Of a stretch of DNA of 14,538 nucleotides, positions 6,887-13,364 are shown piece after piece. Origin of the DNA: JBEVNX01 sp040507895 (GTDB lineage: Bacteria > Desulfobacterota > Binatia > JACPRU01); contig JBEVNX010000124.1 in NCBI GenBank assembly GCA_040507895.1, forward strand, positions 1-14,538, given 5' to 3'. The stretch's first letter is position 1. Each line of letters starts with the position of its first letter. The notes under the pieces were generated by a model that was not told where the DNA came from, made no database searches, and worked only from the letters and a program-made list of their open reading frames with translations. A program made the position numbers and the translations under genes.

Positions 6887-7969
6887 ATGGAAGAGATGCA
6901 CGTCTCGCTCGGCGACCGGTCGTATCCGATCGTCGTCGGCGCCGGGTGGCTCGCCCGCGTCGGCGACCGGGTGCGAGAAGCCGTCGGGCCGAAGGCGATC
7001 CGCGCGGCCGTGGTGAGCGATTCACGGGTGGCGCCGCTCTATGCGTCGCGCGTGAGCGAGGCGTTGCGCGCCTCGGGATTCGCCGTGACCGAGATCCAGA
7101 TCCCCGAGGGCGAGCAGCACAAGAACCTGGCGTGGCTGGCGCTCCTCTACGATCGCCTCATCGAGGCGCAGATCGAGAGGTCGTCGCCGGTGGTGGCGGT
7201 GGGCGGCGGAGTGGTCGGCGATCTCGCCGGGTTCGCGGCGGCGACGGTTCTTCGCGGCGTGCCGCTCGTGCAGGTGCCGACGACCTTGCTCGCCCAGGTG
7301 GATGCGGCGATTGGCGGCAAGACCGCGATCAACCACGCGGCCGGAAAGAACCTGATCGGTGCCTTTCACCAGCCGCGGCTGGTCGCCATCGACGTGGATA
7401 CGCTGCGCACGCTGCCGCGCCGCGAATACATCGCCGGGCTCGCCGAGGTCGTCAAGTACGGCGCGATTCTCGACGCGGAGCTGTTCGAGAGGCTCGAGCG
7501 AAACGTCGACGGATTGCTTCGACAGGATCCCGCGCTGCTCGTCGCCGTCGTCTCGCGTTGCTGCCGGCTCAAGGCCGACGTCGTCGAGTCGGACGAGACC
7601 GAAGGAGGGTACCGAGCGATCCTCAACTTCGGCCACACCATCGGCCACGCCATCGAGACGCTCACCGAGTACCGCCGGCTGCTTCACGGCGAGGCGGTGG
7701 GCATCGGTATGCTTTGCGCAGCGCGGTTGTCGCGCGCGGCCGTCTCGCTGTCGCGTGCGGACGTCGACCGCCTGGAGCGACTGTTGGGCGCCCTCGGCGT
7801 GCCCACACAAGTGCCGCCGGACCTGCAGAAGGAGCAGATCGCGCTGGCGATCGAAGCAGACAAGAAGGCGTCCGGCGGCAAGATCAAGTTCGTGTGCCTC
7901 GAATCGATCGGCAAAACGCGCTTCGTGGCGCTCTCGGCCGCGGAGATCGCCGCCGCCGCGCTTTCGTGA
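6887..7969 (+). CDS. aroB: 3-dehydroquinate synthase
   Basis: AroB (EC 4.2.3.4) converts DAHP to 3-dehydroquinate, the second shikimate-pathway step, using NAD+ and a divalent metal. The 360-residue length is normal. Motifs: PEGEQHKN near 73-80, NAD-binding GGGVVGDLAGF at 106-116, PTTLLAQVDAAIGGKTAIN at 131-149, GKNLIGAFHQP, AEVVKYG with metal ligand Glu187, NFGHTIGHAIE at 247-257 with His250, and HGEAVGIGM with His267. The frame is open upstream into the L,D-transpeptidase gene, but ATG 6887 is the sensible start: it gives the family N-terminus and has GAGAGG (6875-6880) 6 bases before it. ATG 6896 is possible. It lies 31 bases after the transpeptidase stop. Confidence 0.97.
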   Translation: MEEMHVSLGDRSYPIVVGAGWLARVGDRVREAVGPKAIRAAVVSDSRVAPLYASRVSEALRASGFAVTEIQIPEGEQHKNLAWLALLYDRLIEAQIERSSPVVAVGGGVVGDLAGFAAATVLRGVPLVQVPTTLLAQVDAAIGGKTAINHAAGKNLIGAFHQPRLVAIDVDTLRTLPRREYIAGLAEVVKYGAILDAELFERLERNVDGLLRQDPALLVAVVSRCCRLKADVVESDETEGGYRAILNFGHTIGHAIETLTEYRRLLHGEAVGIGMLCAARLSRAAVSLSRADVDRLERLLGALGVPTQVPPDLQKEQIALAIEADKKASGGKIKFVCLESIGKTRFVALSAAEIAAAALS

Positions 7970-7975
7970 GGGATG

Positions 7976-7990
7976 CGGGCTTGGAGCCCG
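7976..7990. terminator. Hairpin between convergent genes, possible weak bidirectional terminator
   Basis: CGGGCT (7976-7981), loop TGG, AGCCCG (7985-7990) form a perfect 6-base-pair stem in the 23-base gap between the aroB stop and the stop of the minus-strand FHA gene. Neither strand has a T run after it, so it lacks a full intrinsic terminator structure. Its position suits a transcription boundary for both genes. Confidence 0.35.
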
Positions 7991-7992
7991 TC

Positions 7993-8691
7993 TCAGAAGA
8001 CGAAGCGGAGCAGCAAAGCGCCGACGGCGAACACCAAGAGGAAGCTGCCCGCCGCGATGGCGACCAGCTCGACGAGGGTCGGCTCGGTGCCGTCGTCCGA
8101 CGCCGCAAGCCACGCGGGAGCGGGGACGGGCTCTCGTGGGGCCGCGGGGCTCCGGGCGGCGGGCGGCGGTGGCACGATGTCGGCGGCAGGCGTGCTCGGC
8201 GGCGGAGGCACAGGGGCGCGCGGCGGCGCGACTGAACGGGTGGTGCTACCCGTTCCCGCGGAGCGCTCGCTCGGCGGCGGCGGTTCGGGCGCGACCGGCG
8301 GAAGCGAAATGGGTGTCGTCGGCGTCGGGGACGGCGCCGGTGCGGCCGCCGGCTTCACAGCGATCGTGGCGTCGGCGCCGGGCTCAGGCTGCGGCGCCAG
8401 GTAGCGGATCTCGACCGACCCTAATCGGACGAGGTCTTGGTGGTGCAGCAGGCGCGGCGCGCCCAGCCGCTCGCCGTTGACGAACGTACCGTTGGAGCTG
8501 CCGAGGTCTTCGACCGTCACGTCCATCCCCTGACGGCTGATGCGCGCGTGCTTGCGCGACACGCCGCTCGAGGGGATCGCCCACTGGCAGTCCGAGGACC
8601 GCCCGATGACGACGTCGCCGGCCGCCTCGCCGAGCTCGAACCGCTGCGGGTTCGCCCCGCCCTGGATCTCGAAGTGAGGATTCGCGGCCAT
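7993..8691 (-). CDS. FHA-domain protein with Pro/Ala-rich linker and C-terminal membrane anchor
   Basis: FHA domains bind phosphothreonine peptides made by Ser/Thr kinases. This 232-residue protein has an N-terminal FHA domain (about 5-97): VVIGRSSDCQWAIP with Gly30-Arg31, SGVSRKHARI with Ser45, Arg46 and His48, and DLGSSNGTFVNGERL with the Ser-Ser-Asn-Gly-Thr loop at 65-69. All main phosphopeptide-contact residues are present. A Pro/Ala-rich linker follows (about 100-196) and then one transmembrane segment (about 207-231, VAIAAGSFLLVFAVGALLL) at the very C-terminus, with almost nothing after it. With no N-terminal signal, the likely topology is tail-anchored with the FHA domain in the cytoplasm. 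It begins 5 bases after the PP2C gene and is the last gene of the six-gene minus-strand run. Likely partners are proteins phosphorylated by the kinase at 12129-13364 and reset by the phosphatase; this is inferred from context. Confidence 0.92.
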   Translation of the reverse strand: MAANPHFEIQGGANPQRFELGEAAGDVVIGRSSDCQWAIPSSGVSRKHARISRQGMDVTVEDLGSSNGTFVNGERLGAPRLLHHQDLVRLGSVEIRYLAPQPEPGADATIAVKPAAAPAPSPTPTTPISLPPVAPEPPPPSERSAGTGSTTRSVAPPRAPVPPPPSTPAADIVPPPPAARSPAAPREPVPAPAWLAASDDGTEPTLVELVAIAAGSFLLVFAVGALLLRFVF

Positions 8692-8696
8692 GAGCT

Positions 8697-9395
8697 TCAG
8701 CAGTACGCGAGCACGACCGTGACGTTGTCGGGGGCACCGTTGTGCTTGGCCAGATCGATCAGGCGCTCGCTGGCCTCCTCGCCGCTCCGGAACTCACTCA
8801 GCGTGCTGACGATCGTCTCGTCCGGAACGGGCCGCGTCAAGCCGTCCGAGCACAGCAAGAACACGTCTCCGTTCGCCACCTCGAGCACACGATGGTCGAC
8901 CTCGACGCCGTCCTCCGCGCCGACGGCGCGCGTCAGTACGTTGCGCATCGCGGATTCTTCGGAGGTCCAGGAATGGTCGCGCGTGAGCTGCACGAGGCCC
9001 CCCTTGCGATAGCGATACATGCGGCTGTCGCCGACGTGCGCCACGTGGGCCCGGCGGCCGCGGATCCACAGCGCGACGACCGTCGTTCCCATGCCCGCGA
9101 GCGCGGTATCCTGCGCGGCCGCTTCGCGCACGCGTCGATTGGCGAGGCGAATCGCCTGCACGATGCATTCCCGCTCGCGCGTGGCGCGGCCGAAGGGCCA
9201 GAACGAATTCGGCGCCTTCACGCATTCGGACATCGTGTCGACCGTGATCTTGCTCGCCACCTCGCCGGCCGCGTGCCCCCCCATTCCGTCGGCCACGATC
9301 GCGAGCCCGCGCTCGACGTCGGTGAAATAGCTGTCCTCGTTGTTGGTGCGCACGAGCCCGATGTCGCTACGGGCATATAGGGCTATCCTATCCAT
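8697..9395 (-). CDS. PP2C-family Ser/Thr protein phosphatase (PrpC/Stp type)
   Basis: A 232-residue soluble phosphatase of the metal-dependent PPM/PP2C family, which removes phosphate from Ser/Thr kinase targets. Motifs in order: SDIGLVRTNNEDS (10-22) with the conserved Arg and Asp, VADGMGGHAAGE (34-45) with metal-binding Asp36-Gly37, GMGTT (101-105), HVGDSRMYRYR (120-130), LTRDHSW (137-143), NVLTRAVG (152-159), LLCSDGLTRPV (180-190) with a metal-binding Asp, and APDNVTVVL (221-229). The length is standard for a bacterial stand-alone catalytic domain; no membrane segment or sensor domain is seen. The start ATG 9395 gives the expected N-terminus, although its ribosome binding site is weak. It lies 30 bases after the CsgG-like lipoprotein gene and 5 bases before the FHA gene. 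Confidence 0.96.
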   Translation of the reverse strand: MDRIALYARSDIGLVRTNNEDSYFTDVERGLAIVADGMGGHAAGEVASKITVDTMSECVKAPNSFWPFGRATRERECIVQAIRLANRRVREAAAQDTALAGMGTTVVALWIRGRRAHVAHVGDSRMYRYRKGGLVQLTRDHSWTSEESAMRNVLTRAVGAEDGVEVDHRVLEVANGDVFLLCSDGLTRPVPDETIVSTLSEFRSGEEASERLIDLAKHNGAPDNVTVVLAYC

Positions 9396-9425
9396 GCGCT
9401 TCGACCCGGGGGCGCCTACATACCC

Positions 9426-10178
9426 TCAGCGGGAACCGGCGAGCAACTTCCGTAATCGAGCCCGCGCTTCGCCGTCGTTCGGATCGATCTCCAACGCTTG
9501 CCGGTATCGCTCGATGGCGGCGTCGGTCTGCCCCTGTCTCTCGAGGTCGAGCCCCTGGTAGAAGAGCTCGGCTTCGGTCAGCGCCCGATCGTCGGTGAGC
9601 CCGGAAGCGTGAGCGCTACGCGCCATCGTGATGCCGAGGTCTCGCGCGAGGCGCTGCGAGACCTCTTCCCCCAGAGCGCGCGCCGAGCCGACGCTGCCGT
9701 GAGACGAGGCGGACTTGAGGATCACGCCGGTTTCGACGTCGACGATCCGCGCGTTCACCTGCAGCACGTCGCCGATGGCGGCGAAGTCGCCGAACACGAG
9801 CGTCTGCGCTCCGGCGATCTTACCGAGGCGCAGCCGCCCTTCTTTCGAGGCCAGCGCCGAAGCGCCGAGCTTCTGTTCTTCGAGAATTTTCACCAGCTCG
9901 CGTCGCTCCACGACGCGCAGCTCGCCGGAGCTCTGCAACGCGGCCGCGAGTGAATCGGGTAGCCACTCTTGTAGGAAGTCGAGCCGCTCGTGGCCCGCCA
10001 AGCCGTGGTTGGCGAACGGGAACACGGCAACCGTCTGGCGCCGTACGCTCGGCGGCGCCACCGCCGCGGGCGGGGGCGCGGAAGCGGGCGGGGGCGCGGG
10101 GGGCGGAGCGCTGGCGCAGCCGCCGATCCACACGGCTGCTGCCAGCCCGGCGGCGAATCGGCCCCGCGCGCTGCTCAC
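9426..10178 (-). CDS. CsgG-like lipoprotein with C-terminal TPR
   Basis: From GTG 10178 this is a 250-residue lipoprotein: signal peptide with lipobox IGGC (Cys21), Pro/Ala-rich spacer (about 23-45), a CsgG/FlgO-like alpha/beta domain (about 48-185), and one or more TPR helices (about 202-245, ELFYQGLDLERQGQTDAAIE). CsgG-like features are QTVAVFPFAN, LAAALQSSGELRVVERREL, ILEEQKLGASA, IAGAQTLVFGDF and VNARIVDVETGVIL. In this superfamily the domain is found in periplasmic or outer-membrane-attached proteins; only true CsgG forms a curli secretion pore, and no pore is claimed here. The frame is open up to 10286, but GTG 10178 has GGAGGG 5 bases upstream and gives a clean lipoprotein signal. It lies 28 bases after the 639-residue protein, which has a related domain. 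Confidence 0.85.
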   Translation of the reverse strand: MSSARGRFAAGLAAAVWIGGCASAPPPAPPPASAPPPAAVAPPSVRRQTVAVFPFANHGLAGHERLDFLQEWLPDSLAAALQSSGELRVVERRELVKILEEQKLGASALASKEGRLRLGKIAGAQTLVFGDFAAIGDVLQVNARIVDVETGVILKSASSHGSVGSARALGEEVSQRLARDLGITMARSAHASGLTDDRALTEAELFYQGLDLERQGQTDAAIERYRQALEIDPNDGEARARLRKLLAGSR

Positions 10179-10183
10179 CAGAG

Positions 10184-10189
10184 CCCTCC
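10184..10189 (-). promoter_or_regulatory. Ribosome binding site fixing the GTG start of the CsgG-like lipoprotein
   Basis: On the minus strand this reads GGAGGG and lies 5 bases before GTG 10178. It decides between this start and the longer open frame to 10286, which would overlap the upstream gene and hide the lipoprotein signal. Confidence 0.75.
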
Positions 10190-10206
10190 GTCCGTTGCCG
10201 TCGCGC

Positions 10207-12126
10207 TCACTGCGATGCCGCTTCGACGAGATGCTGGCCCTTGCGGAAGCCCAAGCCGTCGACGGCCTTGGCGTACGCGAAGGCATCCTCGACTCGGGTC
10301 ACTTCGAGCGTGCCGATCGTCTTCTGCTTGTGGCCGATCACCTCTCCGTCGACCTCCACCGCTTCGCCGTCCTCGACGACGCGGAAGCGAGATCCTCGTT
10401 GAGCGCCGTGCTTGCGGCCGATGCCGACGATGACCTCGTCCCCCTCCACGGAAGCAATCTTGCCCCTCAGGGGGTAGTCGGACTTGAGCGCCTTGAGGAT
10501 CTTCTCCGCGATCTGATCGGCGAAGGTCGCCACTTCGCTCGGACTGACGAGGTTTCCCGAGAGCGTCGAGCGGATGTCCGTGGTCTCGGTGTCGATCAAT
10601 CGCAGCTGCAGCTCGCTCTTGGCTTCGTTCGGATAGAAGCCCCCGGTGCCGATAACCGAAGCCGCCAGCACCCGTCCCAGCTTCAAGCGCGTGGTCGGAT
10701 CGGCGATCTCGGAGGAGCCGAGCTTCAGCTCGGAGAGAAGCTTGTCGATGATCTCGCGCTCAACCACTTTAACGCGTCCGGATTCTTGCAATCGACGCGT
10801 GAGGCTCGACAGGAACGCTTCGTCGAGCCCTTCACGGGAAAGCGGACCCAACCGGTTGCGGAAATCGAGGAACGAGACCGCCAGAGCGCGCGGCGACCAG
10901 TCATCGGCGGGAGCGGGCGGCGCCTTGCCGGCGCGGTAGGCTTCGACCAGTTCGTTGACCAGCTGGTTCTGCAATTTCTGCCGTTCCACGTCGATTTTCG
11001 CTCGCTCCTGTTCTTCGATTCGCCGCAGCAACGTGCTCACCAGCTGGTCCGTCGGCGCGATCGCTTCGGCCGCCGCTAATGTCTTTCCGGCTTCCTCGAT
11101 ACGGCCGGCCTTCTGCAACGTCGCGCCCTTGTTGCTGCGCGCTTCCACCAGGAAGGGTTCGCTGCCGATCGCCTTGTCGTAGGCTTCCAAGGCGCGTGCG
11201 GTGTCCCCGGTTTGTTGCGACACGTTGGCGAGATTGTTGAACGCCACGCCCCTCTGCCAGGTGAGCGTGGTCGTCTTGGCGACCGTGGCGGCCTCGAACT
11301 GATTGCTCGCTTCGGCGAGATCGCCGCGTCGCGCGGCGACTTCGCCGCGCACCACGTGCGCGAATCCCGAGTCCGTAGGCACCTTGGCGATCTGTTTGAG
11401 CGCGCCGTCGAGATCTCCCTTGCGCAGCCGCACCTCGGCGATGCCTTCGGATGCCGCCGCGGCGCCCTCCGAGCCCACGCTCTCGAGGCTCTTGAACTCT
11501 TGCTCGGCGCGCTCGAGCTTGCCCTCCTTGGCGAGCGAGAACCCAAGCCCCGCTCTCGCCGGAACGTTCGCCGGGTCGCTCTTGGCGACCTGAGCGTACA
11601 GCTCGCCCGCCGAAGCGGCGTTGCCACGCGCGAATTCCTTGTCGGCGACGGCGATCAGCACCTGCTGCACGCCCGCGCCGCCGCCCGGAATGACCTCGGC
11701 GATCGTCCCTCCCGGCGCGATCAGGTAGGTGATCGGCACGACGTTCTCCGCGCCGTAGCGCCGGAGCGTTTCCTTCGAGGGATCGGCGCACACCTCGTAG
11801 CCGATCCCTTGCTGCGCCGTGAACTCCTTCAGCTTGTCGGCAGGATCCGCCGCCACCGCCACCACGGTCATGCCCTTCTCGCGCTGCCTGGCGAGGGCGG
11901 CGAGGTTGATGGCCAGCTCGCGCGACGGCTTGGAGTCGAGAGACACGAACGTGAGGATCGCCAGCCCGCCCTGGGCCAGTGTCTGCGAAGAGACGGAGGC
12001 CCCGCTGACTGCGCTGAGCTCGAACGGAGGCGCGGGATCGCCCTTGGAGAGCTTGGCGTGTGCGGGCGCGGCCACCGCGAGCAGCGCCGCCGCGATCCGC
12101 ACAGTCCACGACTTCATCGAAGCCAT
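10207..12126 (-). CDS. Exported multidomain protein: cysteine-less thioredoxin-like, TPR, CsgG-like and FlgT-C-like domains
   Basis: A 639-residue protein with a signal peptide (MKSWTVRIAAALLAVAAPAHA, residues 4-24), so probably periplasmic. Parts: (1) a redoxin/TlpA-like thioredoxin fold (about 27-155, starting KGDPAPPFELSAVSG) in which the CxxC site is replaced by SKPS (Ser65, Ser68), while the cis-Pro region VVPITYLI is kept; (2) TPR-type helical repeats (about 163-360, for example LANVSQQTGDTARALEAYDK); (3) a charged helix, possibly coiled coil (about 365-400); (4) a CsgG-like domain (about 412-545) with RVKVVEREIIDKLLSELKLG; (5) a C-terminal beta domain (about 554-637, GKIASVEGDEVIVGIGRKHG) resembling the end domain of FlgT-like proteins. 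ATG 12126 has AAGGAGGG 6 bases before it and follows the kinase stop by 2 bases; TTG 12132 is the alternative. Domain calls 1 to 3 are firm, 4 is good and 5 is tentative. Function is unknown; redox catalysis by domain 1 is unlikely. Confidence 0.85.
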   Translation of the reverse strand: MASMKSWTVRIAAALLAVAAPAHAKLSKGDPAPPFELSAVSGASVSSQTLAQGGLAILTFVSLDSKPSRELAINLAALARQREKGMTVVAVAADPADKLKEFTAQQGIGYEVCADPSKETLRRYGAENVVPITYLIAPGGTIAEVIPGGGAGVQQVLIAVADKEFARGNAASAGELYAQVAKSDPANVPARAGLGFSLAKEGKLERAEQEFKSLESVGSEGAAAASEGIAEVRLRKGDLDGALKQIAKVPTDSGFAHVVRGEVAARRGDLAEASNQFEAATVAKTTTLTWQRGVAFNNLANVSQQTGDTARALEAYDKAIGSEPFLVEARSNKGATLQKAGRIEEAGKTLAAAEAIAPTDQLVSTLLRRIEEQERAKIDVERQKLQNQLVNELVEAYRAGKAPPAPADDWSPRALAVSFLDFRNRLGPLSREGLDEAFLSSLTRRLQESGRVKVVEREIIDKLLSELKLGSSEIADPTTRLKLGRVLAASVIGTGGFYPNEAKSELQLRLIDTETTDIRSTLSGNLVSPSEVATFADQIAEKILKALKSDYPLRGKIASVEGDEVIVGIGRKHGAQRGSRFRVVEDGEAVEVDGEVIGHKQKTIGTLEVTRVEDAFAYAKAVDGLGFRKGQHLVEAASQ

Positions 12127-12128
12127 CG

Positions 12129-13364
12129 TCAACCCTCCTTGCGGGCCAGCATCGGCAGCTCGATTACCACGCGCTGGTTCGGTCCCACGTTCGTGCTCTG
12201 GCTCGCCGGGTAGTAGCCCGGCTTGCGAAACTCGATCTCGTGTTTTCCGGCCGTCACCTCGGAAGTGTACGGCGTGCGGCCGATGACGTTGCCGTCGACG
12301 AAGATCTCCGCGTCAGGCGGCTCGGAGACGAACTCCAAGTAGCCGATGGCCGTCGCTTTGGCAGGCGGACGAGCCCCGGGATCGCCCGTGCCGCCGATGC
12401 CGCGCACGGCGACGAATGCGGCCCCGACCGCGAGCACGAGTGCGGTACTGACGGCGGGAACGAGCCAAGGCCGCCGGCGAGGCTTGGCGAAGGCCGCGGG
12501 GCCTAGGTCGCCTTGCGCCGAGGCGAGGAAGCGGCGCAAGTCGGCGGCCATATCGCGGCCACGCGCATAGCGGTCGGCGGGGTTGCGTGCCATTGCGCGC
12601 GCGACGATGGCCGAAAGCTCGGGCGAGATGGTCGAGTCGACGTCGTGTGCCGGTGGCGGCGAGGAGCTCATGATCGAATGAAGCACCGCAGCCAGCGTTT
12701 CGGCCTGGAAGGGTTTCCGCCCCGTGAGCGCCTCGTAGAGAACGACGCCGAGCGAGAAGAGATCGGAGCGGCCATCGATCTGGCCGCCGCTCACCTGCTC
12801 GGGCGACATGTAGTGCGGCGTCCCGATCATCAGGTCGCTCGTCAAGGTCGAGGCCGTCGACGATAGGCGCGCGATCCCGAAGTCGGCGACCTTCACCGTC
12901 TGGTCCGCAAGGATCATCAGGTTGGCGGGTTTGATGTCACGATGCACCACGCCGCGCTCGTGAGCAAAGTCCAGGGCTTCGGCGACGACGGCGACGACGT
13001 TGGCGGCGCGTGCAGGCTCGACCTTGCCCTCGCGGGCGATCTCGACGGCGAACGTGTCGCCCTCGATGAACTCCATCGCCAGGTAGTACCAGCTACCGTC
13101 TCGTCCCGCGTCGTAGAGGGTGACGATGTTCGGATGCAGCAGCGCGCCGGCCGCTTGCGCCTCGCGCTCGAACAGCCCCGCGGTGGACCGACCTTGTGCG
13201 GCACTCGCCTGCTTGGCGGGTTCCGGATCGGCGGGCAGCACCTTGAGCGCGACGACGCGGCGGATCGTCGGATCCTGCGCGCGGTAGACGACTCCCATGG
13301 CGCCTTGGCCGACCTTCGCGAGGGTCTCGTAGCGCCCGACCTTGCTGACCTGGCCGCCGTTCAT
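12129..13364 (-). CDS. Membrane Ser/Thr protein kinase with C-terminal PEGA domain
   Basis: A 411-residue Hanks-type kinase. The kinase domain (about 11-280) has the glycine loop VGQGAMGVVY (18-27), ATP-binding Lys41 in VALKV, Glu68 in FEREAQ as the likely helix-C Glu, catalytic HRDIKPANLM (141-150, Asp143), metal-binding DFG (161-163), a Ser/Thr-rich activation loop (SSTASTLTSDLMIGTPHYM), SPE (187-189) and SDLFSLGVVLYE. All catalytic residues are present, so it should be active. A basic segment (KPRRRP) precedes one transmembrane helix (about 300-320). The extracytoplasmic end is a PEGA domain (about 341-407: GYLEFVSEPPDAEIFVDGNV, then TAGKHEIEFRKPGY), common in surface-associated proteins and possibly sensory. 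ATG 13364 overlaps the protease stop (ATGA); the frame is also open to 13400. The next gene's ribosome binding site lies within its last codons, showing tight coupling. Confidence 0.96.
   Translation of the reverse strand: MNGGQVSKVGRYETLAKVGQGAMGVVYRAQDPTIRRVVALKVLPADPEPAKQASAAQGRSTAGLFEREAQAAGALLHPNIVTLYDAGRDGSWYYLAMEFIEGDTFAVEIAREGKVEPARAANVVAVVAEALDFAHERGVVHRDIKPANLMILADQTVKVADFGIARLSSTASTLTSDLMIGTPHYMSPEQVSGGQIDGRSDLFSLGVVLYEALTGRKPFQAETLAAVLHSIMSSSPPPAHDVDSTISPELSAIVARAMARNPADRYARGRDMAADLRRFLASAQGDLGPAAFAKPRRRPWLVPAVSTALVLAVGAAFVAVRGIGGTGDPGARPPAKATAIGYLEFVSEPPDAEIFVDGNVIGRTPYTSEVTAGKHEIEFRKPGYYPASQSTNVGPNQRVVIELPMLARKEG
12133..12140 (-). promoter_or_regulatory. Strong ribosome binding site for the 639-residue protein, inside the kinase gene end
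   Basis: On the minus strand this reads AAGGAGGG, a near-perfect anti-16S match 6 bases before ATG 12126. It overlaps the last codons of the kinase gene, which favours ATG 12126 over TTG 12132 and points to translational coupling. Confidence 0.8.

Noticed and set aside
8094..8395. Repetitive Pro/Ala/Gly-rich tract as a DNA repeat or CRISPR-like element
   Set aside because: It is the low-complexity linker of the FHA protein; there are no regular repeat units or spacers.
10178..10286. Longer N-terminus of the CsgG-like lipoprotein from ATG 10286
   Set aside because: It would overlap the upstream gene by about 80 bases and bury the lipoprotein signal 36 residues in; GTG 10178 has an ideal ribosome binding site.
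10901..12109. Minus-strand frame of 402 codons in another phase within the 639-residue protein gene
   Set aside because: Arg/Gly-rich composition without motifs, while the other phase has a signal peptide, TPRs and CsgG-like motifs with a strong ribosome binding site.
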